Assembly (NCBI GenBank): GCA_029053015.1
Contig: JAIDHX010000050.1
Span: forward strand, 1 to 64,000
DNA length: 64,000 nt
Direction: 5' to 3'
Source: Lachnospiraceae bacterium
GTDB taxonomy: Bacteria; Bacillota; Clostridia; Lachnospirales; Lachnospiraceae
Part shown: positions 12,961 to 20,832 of the stretch, in pieces
How the letters are laid out: every line of letters begins with the position of its first letter
Position numbering within the stretch: the first letter of the stretch is position 1
Position numbers and translations under genes: made by a program
The notes under the pieces: generated by a model
The model's database searches: none
Seen by the model: the letters and a program-made list of their open reading frames with translations, nothing else
What the model was told of the DNA's origin: nothing

Positions 12961-13186
12961 AGGCTTTTGCGAAATGAAGGAACTATGCCGTTGTCATTGT
13001 GCACATGGTATATTTCAACGCAGACGCGCTCTCGCTCCAAGCTTGCCGTAGCGGTACGTAAGCTGCCAAAATACGGCAGCAAGTCATGCAGGCATGACTT
13101 TGGTACCGACGGCAAGCAAGGGTCTGCTTATGGAATATACCATGTGCACAATTTGGAAGCGGCGAATGTGAGTTTCGCAATTACCT
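12961..13186. repeat. Nested palindromic element A (variant core)
   Basis: A 226-bp element with terminal inverted repeats near AGGCTTTTGCGAAA (12961) and TTTCGCAATTACCT (13173-13186). The outer stem pairs 12996-13016 with 13132-13152 over 21 bp, with one G-T. Inside are GCAGAC/GTCTGC, the box GCTCTCGCTC, and an inner stem GCTTGCCGT (13041-13049) with ACGGCAAGC (13109-13117). The centre (13050-13108) differs from copies B-D: it has two extra hairpins (GCTGCC/GGCAGC and AAGTCATGC/GCATGACTT). Closest to copy D at 62582. Confidence 0.85.
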
Positions 13187-13216
13187 GATAAGAGTGAATG
13201 AGAAAGGAGCATTGAT

Positions 13217-14104
13217 ATGTTTGTCAATCATGATGTTGTATATACAGGAAATTTTTCGTTGGAAGGGATAGATACCATCTGGGTGAAGGAAAGCTTTCGG
13301 AATATTGTTTTTCTGCACGGGGATGGGGAGGAATTGATAGTAAAGGAATATGGAAATTCGGAGACAGAGCTTATGCGGGCGGAACAGCGGGGGACGGCGC
13401 TCTGTTTTGAGGGAAGCAGCAAGTCTTTCAAGGCTTTGGTTAATTTTGGCATTTGCGGCATTGGTTTCAGCGGTGATGTCAGCATCGGGCAGCATAAGAT
13501 AGAACTGACAATTCCGTCAGGTTTTAAAGGACAGATATACGGAGAAAGCAAGAGCGGAGATATTTTTCTGGAGGATACATGGGAACTTCAGAATCTACAA
13601 ATAAAAACAGCCAGTGGGGATACAAACGTAGGAAGAATACGGGCAGAGCATATTCGGATAGAAAGCGCAAGCGGAGATATCTGCGTGGAGGAAGCCTGGG
13701 GAGACAGACAGCTCTTTTCGGCGAGTGGCGATATATGCCTGAAGGAGGGCAGGGGAAATCTGCATGCTAAGACGAAAAGCGGAGATATGGAAGTCGGAGG
13801 ACTGAATGCAGAGACGGTACTGGAGAGTATCAGCGGAGATATTGCGGCAGGCTTTTCGACAGTGACGCAGCCGGTAAAAATAACAACTGTTAGTGGTGAT
13901 GCAGACATTAAAATTGCCGCTGACAGTAGTGTCAACATAGAAGCCAAAACTGTCAGCGGCGATGTTTCCGTGTATTTGCCACTGGCACAGATAATCAGCA
14001 GAAGTGAAAAACATGTGCTGGCGCACATGGGAAGCAGCGCTGTAGAAAATACACCTGTTATGTATATTTCTTCTGTGAGCGGCGATATTGGTGTGGATGA
14101 TTAA
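13217..14104 (+). CDS. DUF4097-type beta-repeat protein
   Basis: A 295-residue protein built from repeated short beta strands with an SGD turn: SKSGDI, TASGDT, SASGDI (twice), TKSGDM, SISGDI, TVSGDA, TVSGDV and SVSGDI. This regular spacing is the hallmark of DUF4097 (putative adhesin-like) proteins, which fold as a beta solenoid. No signal peptide or membrane helix is visible, so it is probably cytoplasmic. The start follows GAAAGGAG. In Firmicutes such proteins often sit beside HTH and membrane regulators, as here. The 3' end overlaps the convergent queT by 4 bp. Role unknown. Confidence 0.82.
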   Translation: MFVNHDVVYTGNFSLEGIDTIWVKESFRNIVFLHGDGEELIVKEYGNSETELMRAEQRGTALCFEGSSKSFKALVNFGICGIGFSGDVSIGQHKIELTIPSGFKGQIYGESKSGDIFLEDTWELQNLQIKTASGDTNVGRIRAEHIRIESASGDICVEEAWGDRQLFSASGDICLKEGRGNLHAKTKSGDMEVGGLNAETVLESISGDIAAGFSTVTQPVKITTVSGDADIKIAADSSVNIEAKTVSGDVSVYLPLAQIISRSEKHVLAHMGSSAVENTPVMYISSVSGDIGVDD

Positions 14105-14595
14105 TCCGTTGGCTTAAGAAGCTGTACCGAGTAATTGCGCAGCACAAGCAGCAGTCCCATGCCAAGTATGCCGCAGGAGATAATTTCGCCCACGCCGACG
14201 GTCAGGAAGAGATACCACCAGGCATCCGTTAAGCCGTAGCCATGAATCAGGACAAAGGGAACAATCAGGGCATTGGCGATAATAGTGGGAAGCGGAACCA
14301 GCCATTTCCACTTGCGCACGGCATAAGCGCCAAGCGCGCCTATCAGCGAAGCAAGGCTGCCCACCAAAATATCCAAAAGGCAGCCGCCGGTCAAAAGGTT
14401 CGCGAGCAGACAGCCGATATAGAGACCGGGGATTGCGGCAGGGGTAAAAAAGGGAAGAATGGCGAGCGCTTCCGAGAGCCGTACCTGAATGGCGCCGGAG
14501 GCGAGTCCGAAGGCGTTGGCAATAAAAGTCAACACCACATAGAGAGCGGCAATCATTGCCGCCAGTGTCAGAAACTGTACTTTCTTGTTATTCAT
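14101..14595 (-). CDS. queT: QueT-family queuosine precursor transporter (ECF S component)
   Basis: A 164-residue membrane protein with about five helices. The sequence QVRLSEALAILPFFTPAAIPGLYIGCLLANL and the end GEIISCGILGMGLLLVL are typical of QueT, the substrate-binding S component that imports queuosine precursors with a shared ECF energizing module (not in this window). The start has AAAGGAG 6 bases upstream. It has its own candidate promoter and a structured leader, and lies downstream of bioY on the same strand. Confidence 0.88.
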   Translation of the reverse strand: MNNKKVQFLTLAAMIAALYVVLTFIANAFGLASGAIQVRLSEALAILPFFTPAAIPGLYIGCLLANLLTGGCLLDILVGSLASLIGALGAYAVRKWKWLVPLPTIIANALIVPFVLIHGYGLTDAWWYLFLTVGVGEIISCGILGMGLLLVLRNYSVQLLKPTD

Positions 14596-14707
14596 TTTGA
14601 TTCTCCTTTAGTTTTGTTTTTTAGCCGCCCTGTGGGCGGGTCGGTGAGGAAGGTCTCGAACTCACCGGTAAAAAGTCGGAAACGCTTACTAAGCGATTCC
14701 GACTTTT
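14596..14707 (-). promoter_or_regulatory. Structured 5' leader of queT, candidate preQ1 riboswitch
   Basis: Read on the minus strand, three hairpins precede queT. The first (14707-14671) has an 11-bp stem AAAAGTCGGAA/TTCCGACTTTT with an inner CGCTTA stem and a T-run, and can also serve as the bioY terminator. The second (14667-14642) is CGGTGAG/CTCACCG with a 12-base loop TTCGAGACCTTC. The third is CCGCCC-ACA-GGGCGG, followed by an A-rich tail (AAAAAACAAAACTAAAGGAG) containing the ribosome site. QueT genes are commonly under preQ1 riboswitches, and the A-rich tail resembles theirs. I could not match the exact class; class III is possible. Confidence 0.45.
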
Positions 14708-14735
14708 AGTATAGCAGTAAGGCGGGAAAAGTCAA
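14708..14735 (-). promoter_or_regulatory. Candidate promoter of queT
   Basis: On the minus strand TTGACT (14735-14730) and TATACT (14713-14708) are separated by 16 bases. It lies between the bioY stop and the queT leader, so queT can be transcribed apart from bioY. The predicted start would fall inside the first leader hairpin. Confidence 0.6.
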
Positions 14736-14760
14736 GGGTGAAGAATGGATTCTATGGCTG

Positions 14761-15321
14761 TTACACAACGCCTAAATGTGCCCGCCGCATAGCCTTGCGC
14801 AGAGCAGTGCCGAGGAACAGTGCAATTACAAACTTTGCCAAATCCCCGGGAATGAAAGGGACAACGCCTCCAAGCAGGGCGGCGCCGAGGCTGATGTGAT
14901 TTTGAAAAGCGAGCCATATGCTGCCGAAAAGATTGCATACGACGGCCCCGAGAATCATGCCGCAGAGGCACATATACCATCTGTCAAACCATTTATCAAT
15001 GAAAAAGCCGGCGATAAGCGCCATAAAAATAAAACCGATGAGGTATCCGCCCGTCGGACCGAAGAGCTTGCCGGCGCCACCGGTAAAATAAGAAAACACG
15101 GGAAGTCCGACAAGCCCGAGCAGCAGGTAAATCAAATAGCTCAAGGTTCCCATTTTCATGCCGAGCACAAAAATGGAAAGACAGAGGGCAAGGTTGGTGA
15201 GAGAAAGCGGAACAGGTGTAAAGGGCAGTGTGATGGAAATCGGCCCCATGATGCAGATTACCGCTGCCATAAGCCCGATAAGAGCCATTGATTTGATATG
15301 ATTTTCTTCTGTCAAATTCAT
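14761..15321 (-). CDS. bioY: Biotin transporter BioY (ECF S component)
   Basis: A 186-residue membrane protein with six predicted helices. The segments ISITLPFTPVPLSLTNLALCL and FGPTGGYLIGFIFMALIAG, and the end VVPFIPGDLAKFVIALFLG, are signature parts of BioY. It binds biotin and delivers it with an ECF energizing module encoded elsewhere. An inverted repeat of the BirA-operator type lies upstream (15381-15422), suggesting repression when biotin is plentiful. No other biotin gene is nearby, so the cell may depend on uptake; that is only inference from this window. Confidence 0.95.
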   Translation of the reverse strand: MNLTEENHIKSMALIGLMAAVICIMGPISITLPFTPVPLSLTNLALCLSIFVLGMKMGTLSYLIYLLLGLVGLPVFSYFTGGAGKLFGPTGGYLIGFIFMALIAGFFIDKWFDRWYMCLCGMILGAVVCNLFGSIWLAFQNHISLGAALLGGVVPFIPGDLAKFVIALFLGTALRKAMRRAHLGVV

Positions 15322-15380
15322 TTTGATATCGTACCTTTCTTGTGATAGTGATATAATGCAGTTTCAGGTTAGGTAAATAA

Positions 15381-15422
15381 AAGTATTTTGTAAACCATTC
15401 ACAAATAGAAGTATACAAATAC
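15381..15422 (-). promoter_or_regulatory. BirA-type biotin operator
   Basis: The half-sites TTGTAAAC (15388-15395) and GTATACAA (15411-15418) are inverted and 15 bases apart, matching the Firmicutes biotin operator pattern of TTGTAAAC, a 14-16 base spacer, and GTTTACAA. The symmetry extends outward (AGTATTTTGTA against TACAAATACT). It sits about 60-100 bp upstream of the bioY start, where it could cover the promoter. Confidence 0.8.
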
Positions 15423-15489
15423 TGCATTGAAATGTCAACTTAAAAACAGAATTAGTTTACGGTAAAAACAGAATTTTCAGATAAGAAAA

Positions 15490-15521
15490 AATGCCTCTCT
15501 GTTTCTGTGCAGAGAGGCATT
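15490..15521 (-). terminator. Intrinsic terminator of prs
   Basis: A 12-bp stem AATGCCTCTCTG (15490-15501) with CAGAGAGGCATT (15510-15521), 12 bp after the prs stop. On the minus strand the stem is followed by TTTTTCTTAT. It may also stop transcripts entering from the bioY side. Confidence 0.9.
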
Positions 15522-15533
15522 CCGTATTTTTTA

Positions 15534-16721
15534 TTATATCAGATCTCCGGCCTTATAACGAGCCACAATGCTCTGAATCCTCTCGTTAGGATTCAGCAAA
15601 TCGCTGATGGAGGAGTCATGGTTCAGCGTATCGATAATATAGGCGATATATTTGCTCAGGTCACAGTTGATGTACCATTCGCGCTCTAAAAGTTCAGGCG
15701 TCTGGTAAATCAGATTTGTGGTCAGCACCCTGTTGATAATGCCATCTTTATATGCAGCGTCAAACTTATCAAGACCACCGGTAAAAAGCCCGAAGGTTGC
15801 AAACACAAAAATTTTGCCTGCCTTGCGCTGCTTCAAGCCGGCTGCAACTTCCAGAACACTTTCGCCGGAAGAAATCATGTCATCGATGATAATCATGTCC
15901 TTGCCTTCCACGCTGCTGCCCAGGAATTCGTGCGCAACGATGGGGTTACGCCCGTCTACAATCTTGGTGTAATCGCGGCGCTTATAAAACATACCCATAT
16001 CCAGACCGAGCACATTGGCTATGTAGATGGCGCGGGACATGCCGCCTTCGTCAGGGCTGATAACCATCATGTGGTCGGAATCAATCTGTAAATCCTTTAC
16101 ATGGCGGAGCAGACCCTTGATAAACTGATAAGCGGGCTGTATCGTCTCAAAGCCGTGCAGCGGAATGGCATTCTGCACACGGGGGTCATGGGCATCAAAG
16201 GTGATGATATTGTCAACGCCCATATTGACAAGCTCCTGCAGAGCCAGCGCGCAGTCGAGCGATTCTCTGGCAGTGCGCTTATGCTGTCTGCTTTCATACA
16301 GAAAAGGCATAATGACGGTAATACGGCGCGCCTTTCCGCCCACAGCGGCAATGATGCGCTTTAAATCCTGATAGTGGTCATCGGGAGACATATGATTTTG
16401 GTGGCCACATAGGGAATAAGTCAGACTGTAATTGGCAACGTCCACAAGGAGATATAAATCAAAGCCGCGCACGGATTCCGAAATTACGCCTTTGGCTTCG
16501 CCGGAACCGAAACGGGGAACCTTGGCGCTTAAAAGGTAAGAGGAACGCTGATAGCCGGAAAAAGCAAGGCTGTCCTTGTGTTCGCTTTCCCGCTCCGTCC
16601 GCCATCTTACAAGGTAGCGGTCGATTTTTTCGCCAAGGGACTTGCAGCCTTCCAAAGCAATCATGCCAAGGCTGCCTACAGGAATGGTCTCCAAATTACG
16701 CTTTTCTTCTCGATTTCCCAT
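15534..16721 (-). CDS. prs: Ribose-phosphate pyrophosphokinase, long form
   Basis: Makes PRPP from ribose 5-phosphate and ATP, for nucleotide, His, Trp and NAD synthesis. The PRPP-binding loop IIIDDMISSGES and the segments NIITFDAHDPRVQNA and VISPDEGGMSRA mark the family. At 395 residues it is about 75 longer than the common form of about 320. The extra sequence is at the N-terminus (about residues 1-80), with further insertions, a form I associate with Lachnospiraceae. The N-terminal region SYLLSAKVPRFGSGEAKG replaces the usual short start. Likely active. Confidence 0.88.
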   Translation of the reverse strand: MGNREEKRNLETIPVGSLGMIALEGCKSLGEKIDRYLVRWRTERESEHKDSLAFSGYQRSSYLLSAKVPRFGSGEAKGVISESVRGFDLYLLVDVANYSLTYSLCGHQNHMSPDDHYQDLKRIIAAVGGKARRITVIMPFLYESRQHKRTARESLDCALALQELVNMGVDNIITFDAHDPRVQNAIPLHGFETIQPAYQFIKGLLRHVKDLQIDSDHMMVISPDEGGMSRAIYIANVLGLDMGMFYKRRDYTKIVDGRNPIVAHEFLGSSVEGKDMIIIDDMISSGESVLEVAAGLKQRKAGKIFVFATFGLFTGGLDKFDAAYKDGIINRVLTTNLIYQTPELLEREWYINCDLSKYIAYIIDTLNHDSSISDLLNPNERIQSIVARYKAGDLI

Positions 16722-16756
16722 GAAATAGAATCCTCACTTTCCTGATTTGCACAAAG

Positions 16757-17749
16757 TTATATATTCCGGCAGGTCCGGATATCCGGTCCTGACAGCTTTC
16801 GAAAGGTAAAATTGCCGGTCAGTCTGGAAAAAATACGCTCGGAATAACGGGTTTTCAACTCCTCCAGACTGAGATTGGTGGAAATAATAACGGACTTTCC
16901 GGCCAGCTGCCGCTCATTTAAAAAGGTAAAAAGCTGGGAGTTGGTAAAGCTGTTTGACAATTCGGTCCCCAAATCATCAACAATCACCAAATCACAATTG
17001 TACAGGTCTTCGTAGGTCTTGTAAAGCATTTCTTTGCTTCCTGCTTCAAAAGAATATCTGGAAAGCAGGTTAAACAGAGCGGAAGCGGAAAAATAGACGA
17101 CGGAAAACCCTCTGTCTAAAATCTCTTTGGCGATGCAGCCGGATAAAAAGGACTTTCCGGTGCCGACTGCTCCGAAAAAGAGAAGGTTTTGGCAGTCGTC
17201 GGAAAAATGTTTGATGAAAGACAGGCTGGTTTCCACTGCTTTCCTGAAATTTTCCAAATCCTCACCCTGGTAATACGCATAGGAAAGCGAAGAAAAATTC
17301 TCAGTGGCAATCAGCTTCTGTAAATTGCTCTGGGAGTACAGAAGATTGATGATTTTCTGCTCAAAACAGCGGCAGCGCCTGCCATGGGCAAAGCCGGTGT
17401 CCTGACAGTCAGCGCAGTCGTAGAGCGGCTCCAGATAGTCAGCGGGAAATCCGGCTTCCAAAAGCAGTCTTTCCTTTTTTTGGGAAAGTGCCAAAAGCGC
17501 TTCGTGGTAAGCCTCGGCAGAGGTTACTTCTCCCGCGGACTGCGCTTCTTGTGCAGTCATCATTTCCTCTGCCAGCATACGCTTTCCGAAGCGCACGGAT
17601 AAGGAAGCAACCTCTGAGGCGGCTTCCTCGTAAGCAGGACAGCGCGCAAAGACTTCCTGCCGGCGCTTTTCTAAAAGCTGCCGGTTTTTGAGCTGTGCGG
17701 CGTCGTATTCCCTCTGTATGGAATCAAATTGTGAATTGGTCAATGTCAA
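16757..17749 (-). CDS. DnaI/DnaC-like helicase loader ATPase
   Basis: A 330-residue AAA+ ATPase. Walker A is FFGAVGTGKSFLSG and Walker B LVIVDDLGTE, with the arginine-finger region SERIFSRLTGNF. An upstream cysteine cluster (CADCQDTGF...CRCFEQ) resembles the zinc-binding N-terminal domain of Bacillus DnaI, which loads the replicative helicase. It starts at a TTG 11 bp after the dnaD-like gene, with AAAGGAG before it. The pairing with a DnaD protein supports a role in primosome assembly, although IstB-like ATPases share the fold. Confidence 0.85.
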   Translation of the reverse strand: MTLTNSQFDSIQREYDAAQLKNRQLLEKRRQEVFARCPAYEEAASEVASLSVRFGKRMLAEEMMTAQEAQSAGEVTSAEAYHEALLALSQKKERLLLEAGFPADYLEPLYDCADCQDTGFAHGRRCRCFEQKIINLLYSQSNLQKLIATENFSSLSYAYYQGEDLENFRKAVETSLSFIKHFSDDCQNLLFFGAVGTGKSFLSGCIAKEILDRGFSVVYFSASALFNLLSRYSFEAGSKEMLYKTYEDLYNCDLVIVDDLGTELSNSFTNSQLFTFLNERQLAGKSVIISTNLSLEELKTRYSERIFSRLTGNFTFRKLSGPDIRTCRNI

Positions 17750-17760
17750 GGCGTTCTCCT

Positions 17761-18846
17761 TTACTTGCTGAGCAGCTTGGCTTCAAGCTCTTCAAAGTCG
17801 TAATCCCTCTGAGAAAACTGATTGAAGCGGTTGCCTGCGGCAGAGGCAGACTTTTGCTGCCTGCGCTTTTGGTAGAGCTCGTCGATGCGCTGTATATCGG
17901 ACTTGCGGCGGACGTCTTCCTTTTTCCAACTGCTCAGGATACCTTCCGCGTATTCGAATCGATGGCTGTCGGTCGCCATAACAGTGCGCTCGCATGCCTC
18001 TGAAATAATGTCGGAGGAAAATCCGTATTCCTTGACCCAGCGGTTGATATACTCCAGTTCTTTCGCGGTGGGAGCGCTGTTCTTTCCAAGCTCTTTCATA
18101 ATCGTGTAAACGGATTTGTCATATTTGGAGGCAAATTTTTCAGCCTGCTTCGGTGTGGTGATGCCGGACTGCGCCCAGTTTAACGCCACGGCTTCTATGT
18201 ATTTGAAATCCTTTTTGCCGCGATCTACGCAGTACTGAATCAGATAGTCGATTAAATCGTCGGAAAAATGCAGGCAGTCCGAGAAATAAAGAATGGACTT
18301 CATATCTCCGGCGCTTAAAGGACGCCCAATATAAGACTCCGCAACAAAAAGAAGCTGGGCAGTCTCCTCGCGCTCTTTGAAGGCGCGAAGCTTGTCTGCT
18401 GAATAGATGGGTTTGGCAAAAGGCGTTTCTGCCTGTCGGGTGGTGATGCTGATGACAGGAACAGCAGATTCCGCCTTGACTAAGGCAGGCTGTACGCTTT
18501 GCGGGTCTTCTGCCATGCAGGCAGCATCGGTACTGCCGGAAGCGTTTTTGCACTGCGGGTTCATGAAGTGGATGCCGGTTATATTATTTTTGCCGTTTTC
18601 ATCCAGGGAGAGCAGTCCTGCTTTTTCCCAGTATTTCAGCGCACGGATCACATCCTTTTCCGTGTGATTGAATTTATCTGCAATTTCGGACACGCCGGTG
18701 GACAGACCTGCACTCATGACCCGTATCAGATACAGGTAAACCTTAATCTGTGCATCGTTGGCATCTTTCATATATTCGTCAATAAAGCTGTTGGGAATGA
18801 CGGTTGTATCTGCATAGTCATCCCTGTAAATGGTAAACTGTCCCAT
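17761..18846 (-). CDS. DnaD-domain replication initiation protein
   Basis: A 361-residue protein. The N-terminal about 100 residues form a winged helix (IPNSFIDEYMKDANDAQIKVYLYLIRVM ... IADKFNHTEKDVIRALKYWEKAGLL). The C-terminal half has two DnaD_C-like segments, one around YIGRPLSAGDMKSILYFSDCL...YIEAVALNW and one around YINRWVKEYGFSSDIISEACERT...YAEGILSSWKKE. The start at 18846 (MGQFTIYRDD) has GGAG 8 bases upstream; the longer reading frame to 19002 has no good site. It forms an operon with the helicase loader downstream. DnaA-box-like motifs lie upstream. Confidence 0.88.
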   Translation of the reverse strand: MGQFTIYRDDYADTTVIPNSFIDEYMKDANDAQIKVYLYLIRVMSAGLSTGVSEIADKFNHTEKDVIRALKYWEKAGLLSLDENGKNNITGIHFMNPQCKNASGSTDAACMAEDPQSVQPALVKAESAVPVISITTRQAETPFAKPIYSADKLRAFKEREETAQLLFVAESYIGRPLSAGDMKSILYFSDCLHFSDDLIDYLIQYCVDRGKKDFKYIEAVALNWAQSGITTPKQAEKFASKYDKSVYTIMKELGKNSAPTAKELEYINRWVKEYGFSSDIISEACERTVMATDSHRFEYAEGILSSWKKEDVRRKSDIQRIDELYQKRRQQKSASAAGNRFNQFSQRDYDFEELEAKLLSK

Positions 18847-19031
18847 ACTAACTCCTGCGTATCGCGCTGTGTCCGGATACTGTTTTGATAGTGATATCAA
18901 ACCTGCCGGCATACCACTGTTTCTGCATCGGGCGCCGGCCGTTTTGGTAAGGACAAGTATAACACATTTTTTTTCAAAAAGGAATAGCTTTTTGCCTGGC
19001 AAATCCTTATAAATACTGGATTTTTCGGCTG

Positions 19032-19196
19032 TGTGGATAGTGTGGAAATTGTGGAAAAGAAAAGCGCGCCATTTTCCTTTTCGGTTGTTTTTGTGAGGAA
19101 AAAGAAGCGTTTTGCTGTCAAAAGATATCCACAGTATGGAAAAGCAATATCCACAATTTTTTTGGCAGTTTTGCTGCCAAAGAATTGTGGATATTG
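19032..19196. promoter_or_regulatory. Cluster of four DnaA-box-like motifs and a long hairpin
   Basis: TATCCACA or its complement TGTGGATA occurs at 19032-19039, 19126-19133, 19148-19155 and 19186-19193, one base short of the full DnaA box TTATCCACA. The last two lie in the arms of a 14-bp perfect inverted repeat (19145-19158 with 19183-19196) that encloses a second 8-bp stem (TTTGGCAG/CTGCCAAA). The hairpin lies 8 bp past the murC stop and could also end murC transcripts. The region 18847-19203 holds no gene and is upstream of the dnaD operon. Confidence 0.5.
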
Positions 19197-19203
19197 TGGA
19201 AAA

Positions 19204-20583
19204 CTACATTCCGAGGAGCTTTTCTCCGACTTTTACTATATCTCCGGCCCCCATAGTTATCAACAAATCACCGTTGATACAATTTTGTAGTAAAAAATTT
19301 TCTATCTCATCAAAAGAAGGAAAATGATAACATTCGCAGCCGAGAGACTTAAGCTCGTCGAGCAGATTTTTTGAGCTTATGCCCAGTGTGTCGGTCTCTC
19401 TTGAGGCGTAAATGTCAGCCAGCACGACCTTGTCGGCAAGGGACAGCGCTTTTGCAAAGTCCTTCATAAACGCCTTGGTTCGGGAATAGGTGTGGGGCTG
19501 GAAGACGCACCATACCGTTTTGTGGGGGTAAGAAGCCGCCGCTTTTAAAGTTGCTGTAATTTCTGTGGGATGATGTGCATAATCATCTATTATAGTAACA
19601 CCGCCGATACAGCCCTTGTATTCAAAACGGCGGTCCGTGCCATGGAAGGATTCGAGCGCCCCTTTTGCCGTTTCCTCCGGTATGGCAAGCGAGTCAGCAA
19701 GTGCAAGCGCGGCAAGTGCGTTACATACATTGTGTTCGCCCGGAACACAGAGCGTAAAATCACTGCTTCTGCCGTCGGGACAGCAGAGCGTAAAGGAAGT
19801 GCCGCCCTTCTCGGTGGATGTGATGTTCAGGGGATGATAGTCACATTCCTTGGAGAAGCCAAAAGTCACAATCCGGCAGTCAAGCCCTTCGGTAAATTCT
19901 GAGAGATTGGGTATTTCGCCGTTTATAATGAGTGTGCCATCGGAAGGAATCAACTCAGCAAAGCGGCGGAAGGAGCGGCGGATATCCGCCAGATCCTGAA
20001 AGAAGTCCAGATGGTCTTCTTCTATATTAAGGATAATGCCTGTTTTGGGAAAGAGGCTTAGAAAGCTGTTGGTATATTCGCATGCTTCCGTCACAAAATA
20101 TTCTGATTTGCCGACGCGTATATTGCCGCCGATGGACTTTAAGATGCCGCCGATGGACAACGTGGGATCCAAATCTGCACGAACCAGAATTTCGGATATC
20201 ATGGCTGTGGTGGTGGTCTTGCCGTGCGTGCCGCTGACTGCAACGGACATTCCATAGTTTTTCATCATCTGCCCTAAAAGCTCTGCGCGGGACAGACTGG
20301 GAATGGACAACTCTTTGACGGCAATATATTCCGGATTGTCGGGATGTATAGCGCTTGTAAAAACGGCGCAGTCTATATCGGGCGTGATATTGCTTTTCCT
20401 TTGTCCATAAAATATTCTGGCGCCTTTGTCCTCCAATGCCTTTGTGAGGGCAGATTCCTGTCTGTCGGATCCGGATACCGTAAAGCCTGCCTCGAGGAGA
20501 ACCTCCGCAAGACCGCTCATGCTGATGCCGCCGATTCCGACAAAGTATACATGAATTGGGTGATGAAAATCAATCTGATACAT
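19204..20583 (-). CDS. murC: UDP-N-acetylmuramate--L-alanine ligase
   Basis: Cytoplasmic Mur ligase adding L-Ala to UDP-MurNAc in peptidoglycan synthesis, 459 residues. The N-terminal VYFVGIGGISMSGLAEVLL binds UDP-MurNAc, the ATP loop is VSGTHGKTTTTAM, and IIDDYAHHPTEI and VFQPHTYSRTKAF are typical of MurC. The start at 20583 (MYQIDFHHPIH) has a GGAAG site; the longer frame to 20667 is unlikely. It is divergent from glgC. Confidence 0.95.
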   Translation of the reverse strand: MYQIDFHHPIHVYFVGIGGISMSGLAEVLLEAGFTVSGSDRQESALTKALEDKGARIFYGQRKSNITPDIDCAVFTSAIHPDNPEYIAVKELSIPSLSRAELLGQMMKNYGMSVAVSGTHGKTTTTAMISEILVRADLDPTLSIGGILKSIGGNIRVGKSEYFVTEACEYTNSFLSLFPKTGIILNIEEDHLDFFQDLADIRRSFRRFAELIPSDGTLIINGEIPNLSEFTEGLDCRIVTFGFSKECDYHPLNITSTEKGGTSFTLCCPDGRSSDFTLCVPGEHNVCNALAALALADSLAIPEETAKGALESFHGTDRRFEYKGCIGGVTIIDDYAHHPTEITATLKAAASYPHKTVWCVFQPHTYSRTKAFMKDFAKALSLADKVVLADIYASRETDTLGISSKNLLDELKSLGCECYHFPSFDEIENFLLQNCINGDLLITMGAGDIVKVGEKLLGM

Positions 20584-20755
20584 AATGACACTTCCTGTTT
20601 TTATTGTTTTTAAGGTACTCATACTATTATACGCATTTGCATGATAAAAAACAAATGATATTTGCATATAACTTTAAAAAAGTTAGTATGCCTAAAATTG
20701 ACAATGAAAAATAGCGGATTTCAAAAATCAATAGTTAAAATTAACAAAAAAAGGC

Positions 20756-20783
20756 TTTATTTTTACAAATGATATGTTATAAT
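20756..20783 (+). promoter_or_regulatory. Candidate promoter of glgC
   Basis: TTTATT at 20756-20761 and a consensus TATAAT at 20778-20783, 16 bases apart. It lies about 50 bp upstream of glgC in an AT-rich divergent intergenic region. Confidence 0.6.
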
Positions 20784-20832
20784 ATTCTAAAGCGGATTTT
20801 GCGTTACAAAGACTAGTTTATGAGGTGATGAC

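Noticed and set aside
12961..13186. Complete insertion sequence at the palindromic elements
   Set aside because: The elements are at most 226 bp and encode no transposase; the short frames overlapping them are not supported.
14642..14667. tRNA T-arm-like sequence (GAGTTCGAGACC) on the minus strand upstream of queT
   Set aside because: The loop is 12 bases rather than 7 and there is no D-arm, anticodon arm or acceptor pairing. It fits better as a leader hairpin.
18847..19002. Longer DnaD N-terminus
   Set aside because: The extra 52 residues have no ribosome site and are rich in residues unlike the family; the GGAG site fits 18846.
19032..19196. Replication origin
   Set aside because: The boxes are one base off consensus, only four are present, and neither dnaA nor dnaN is nearby.
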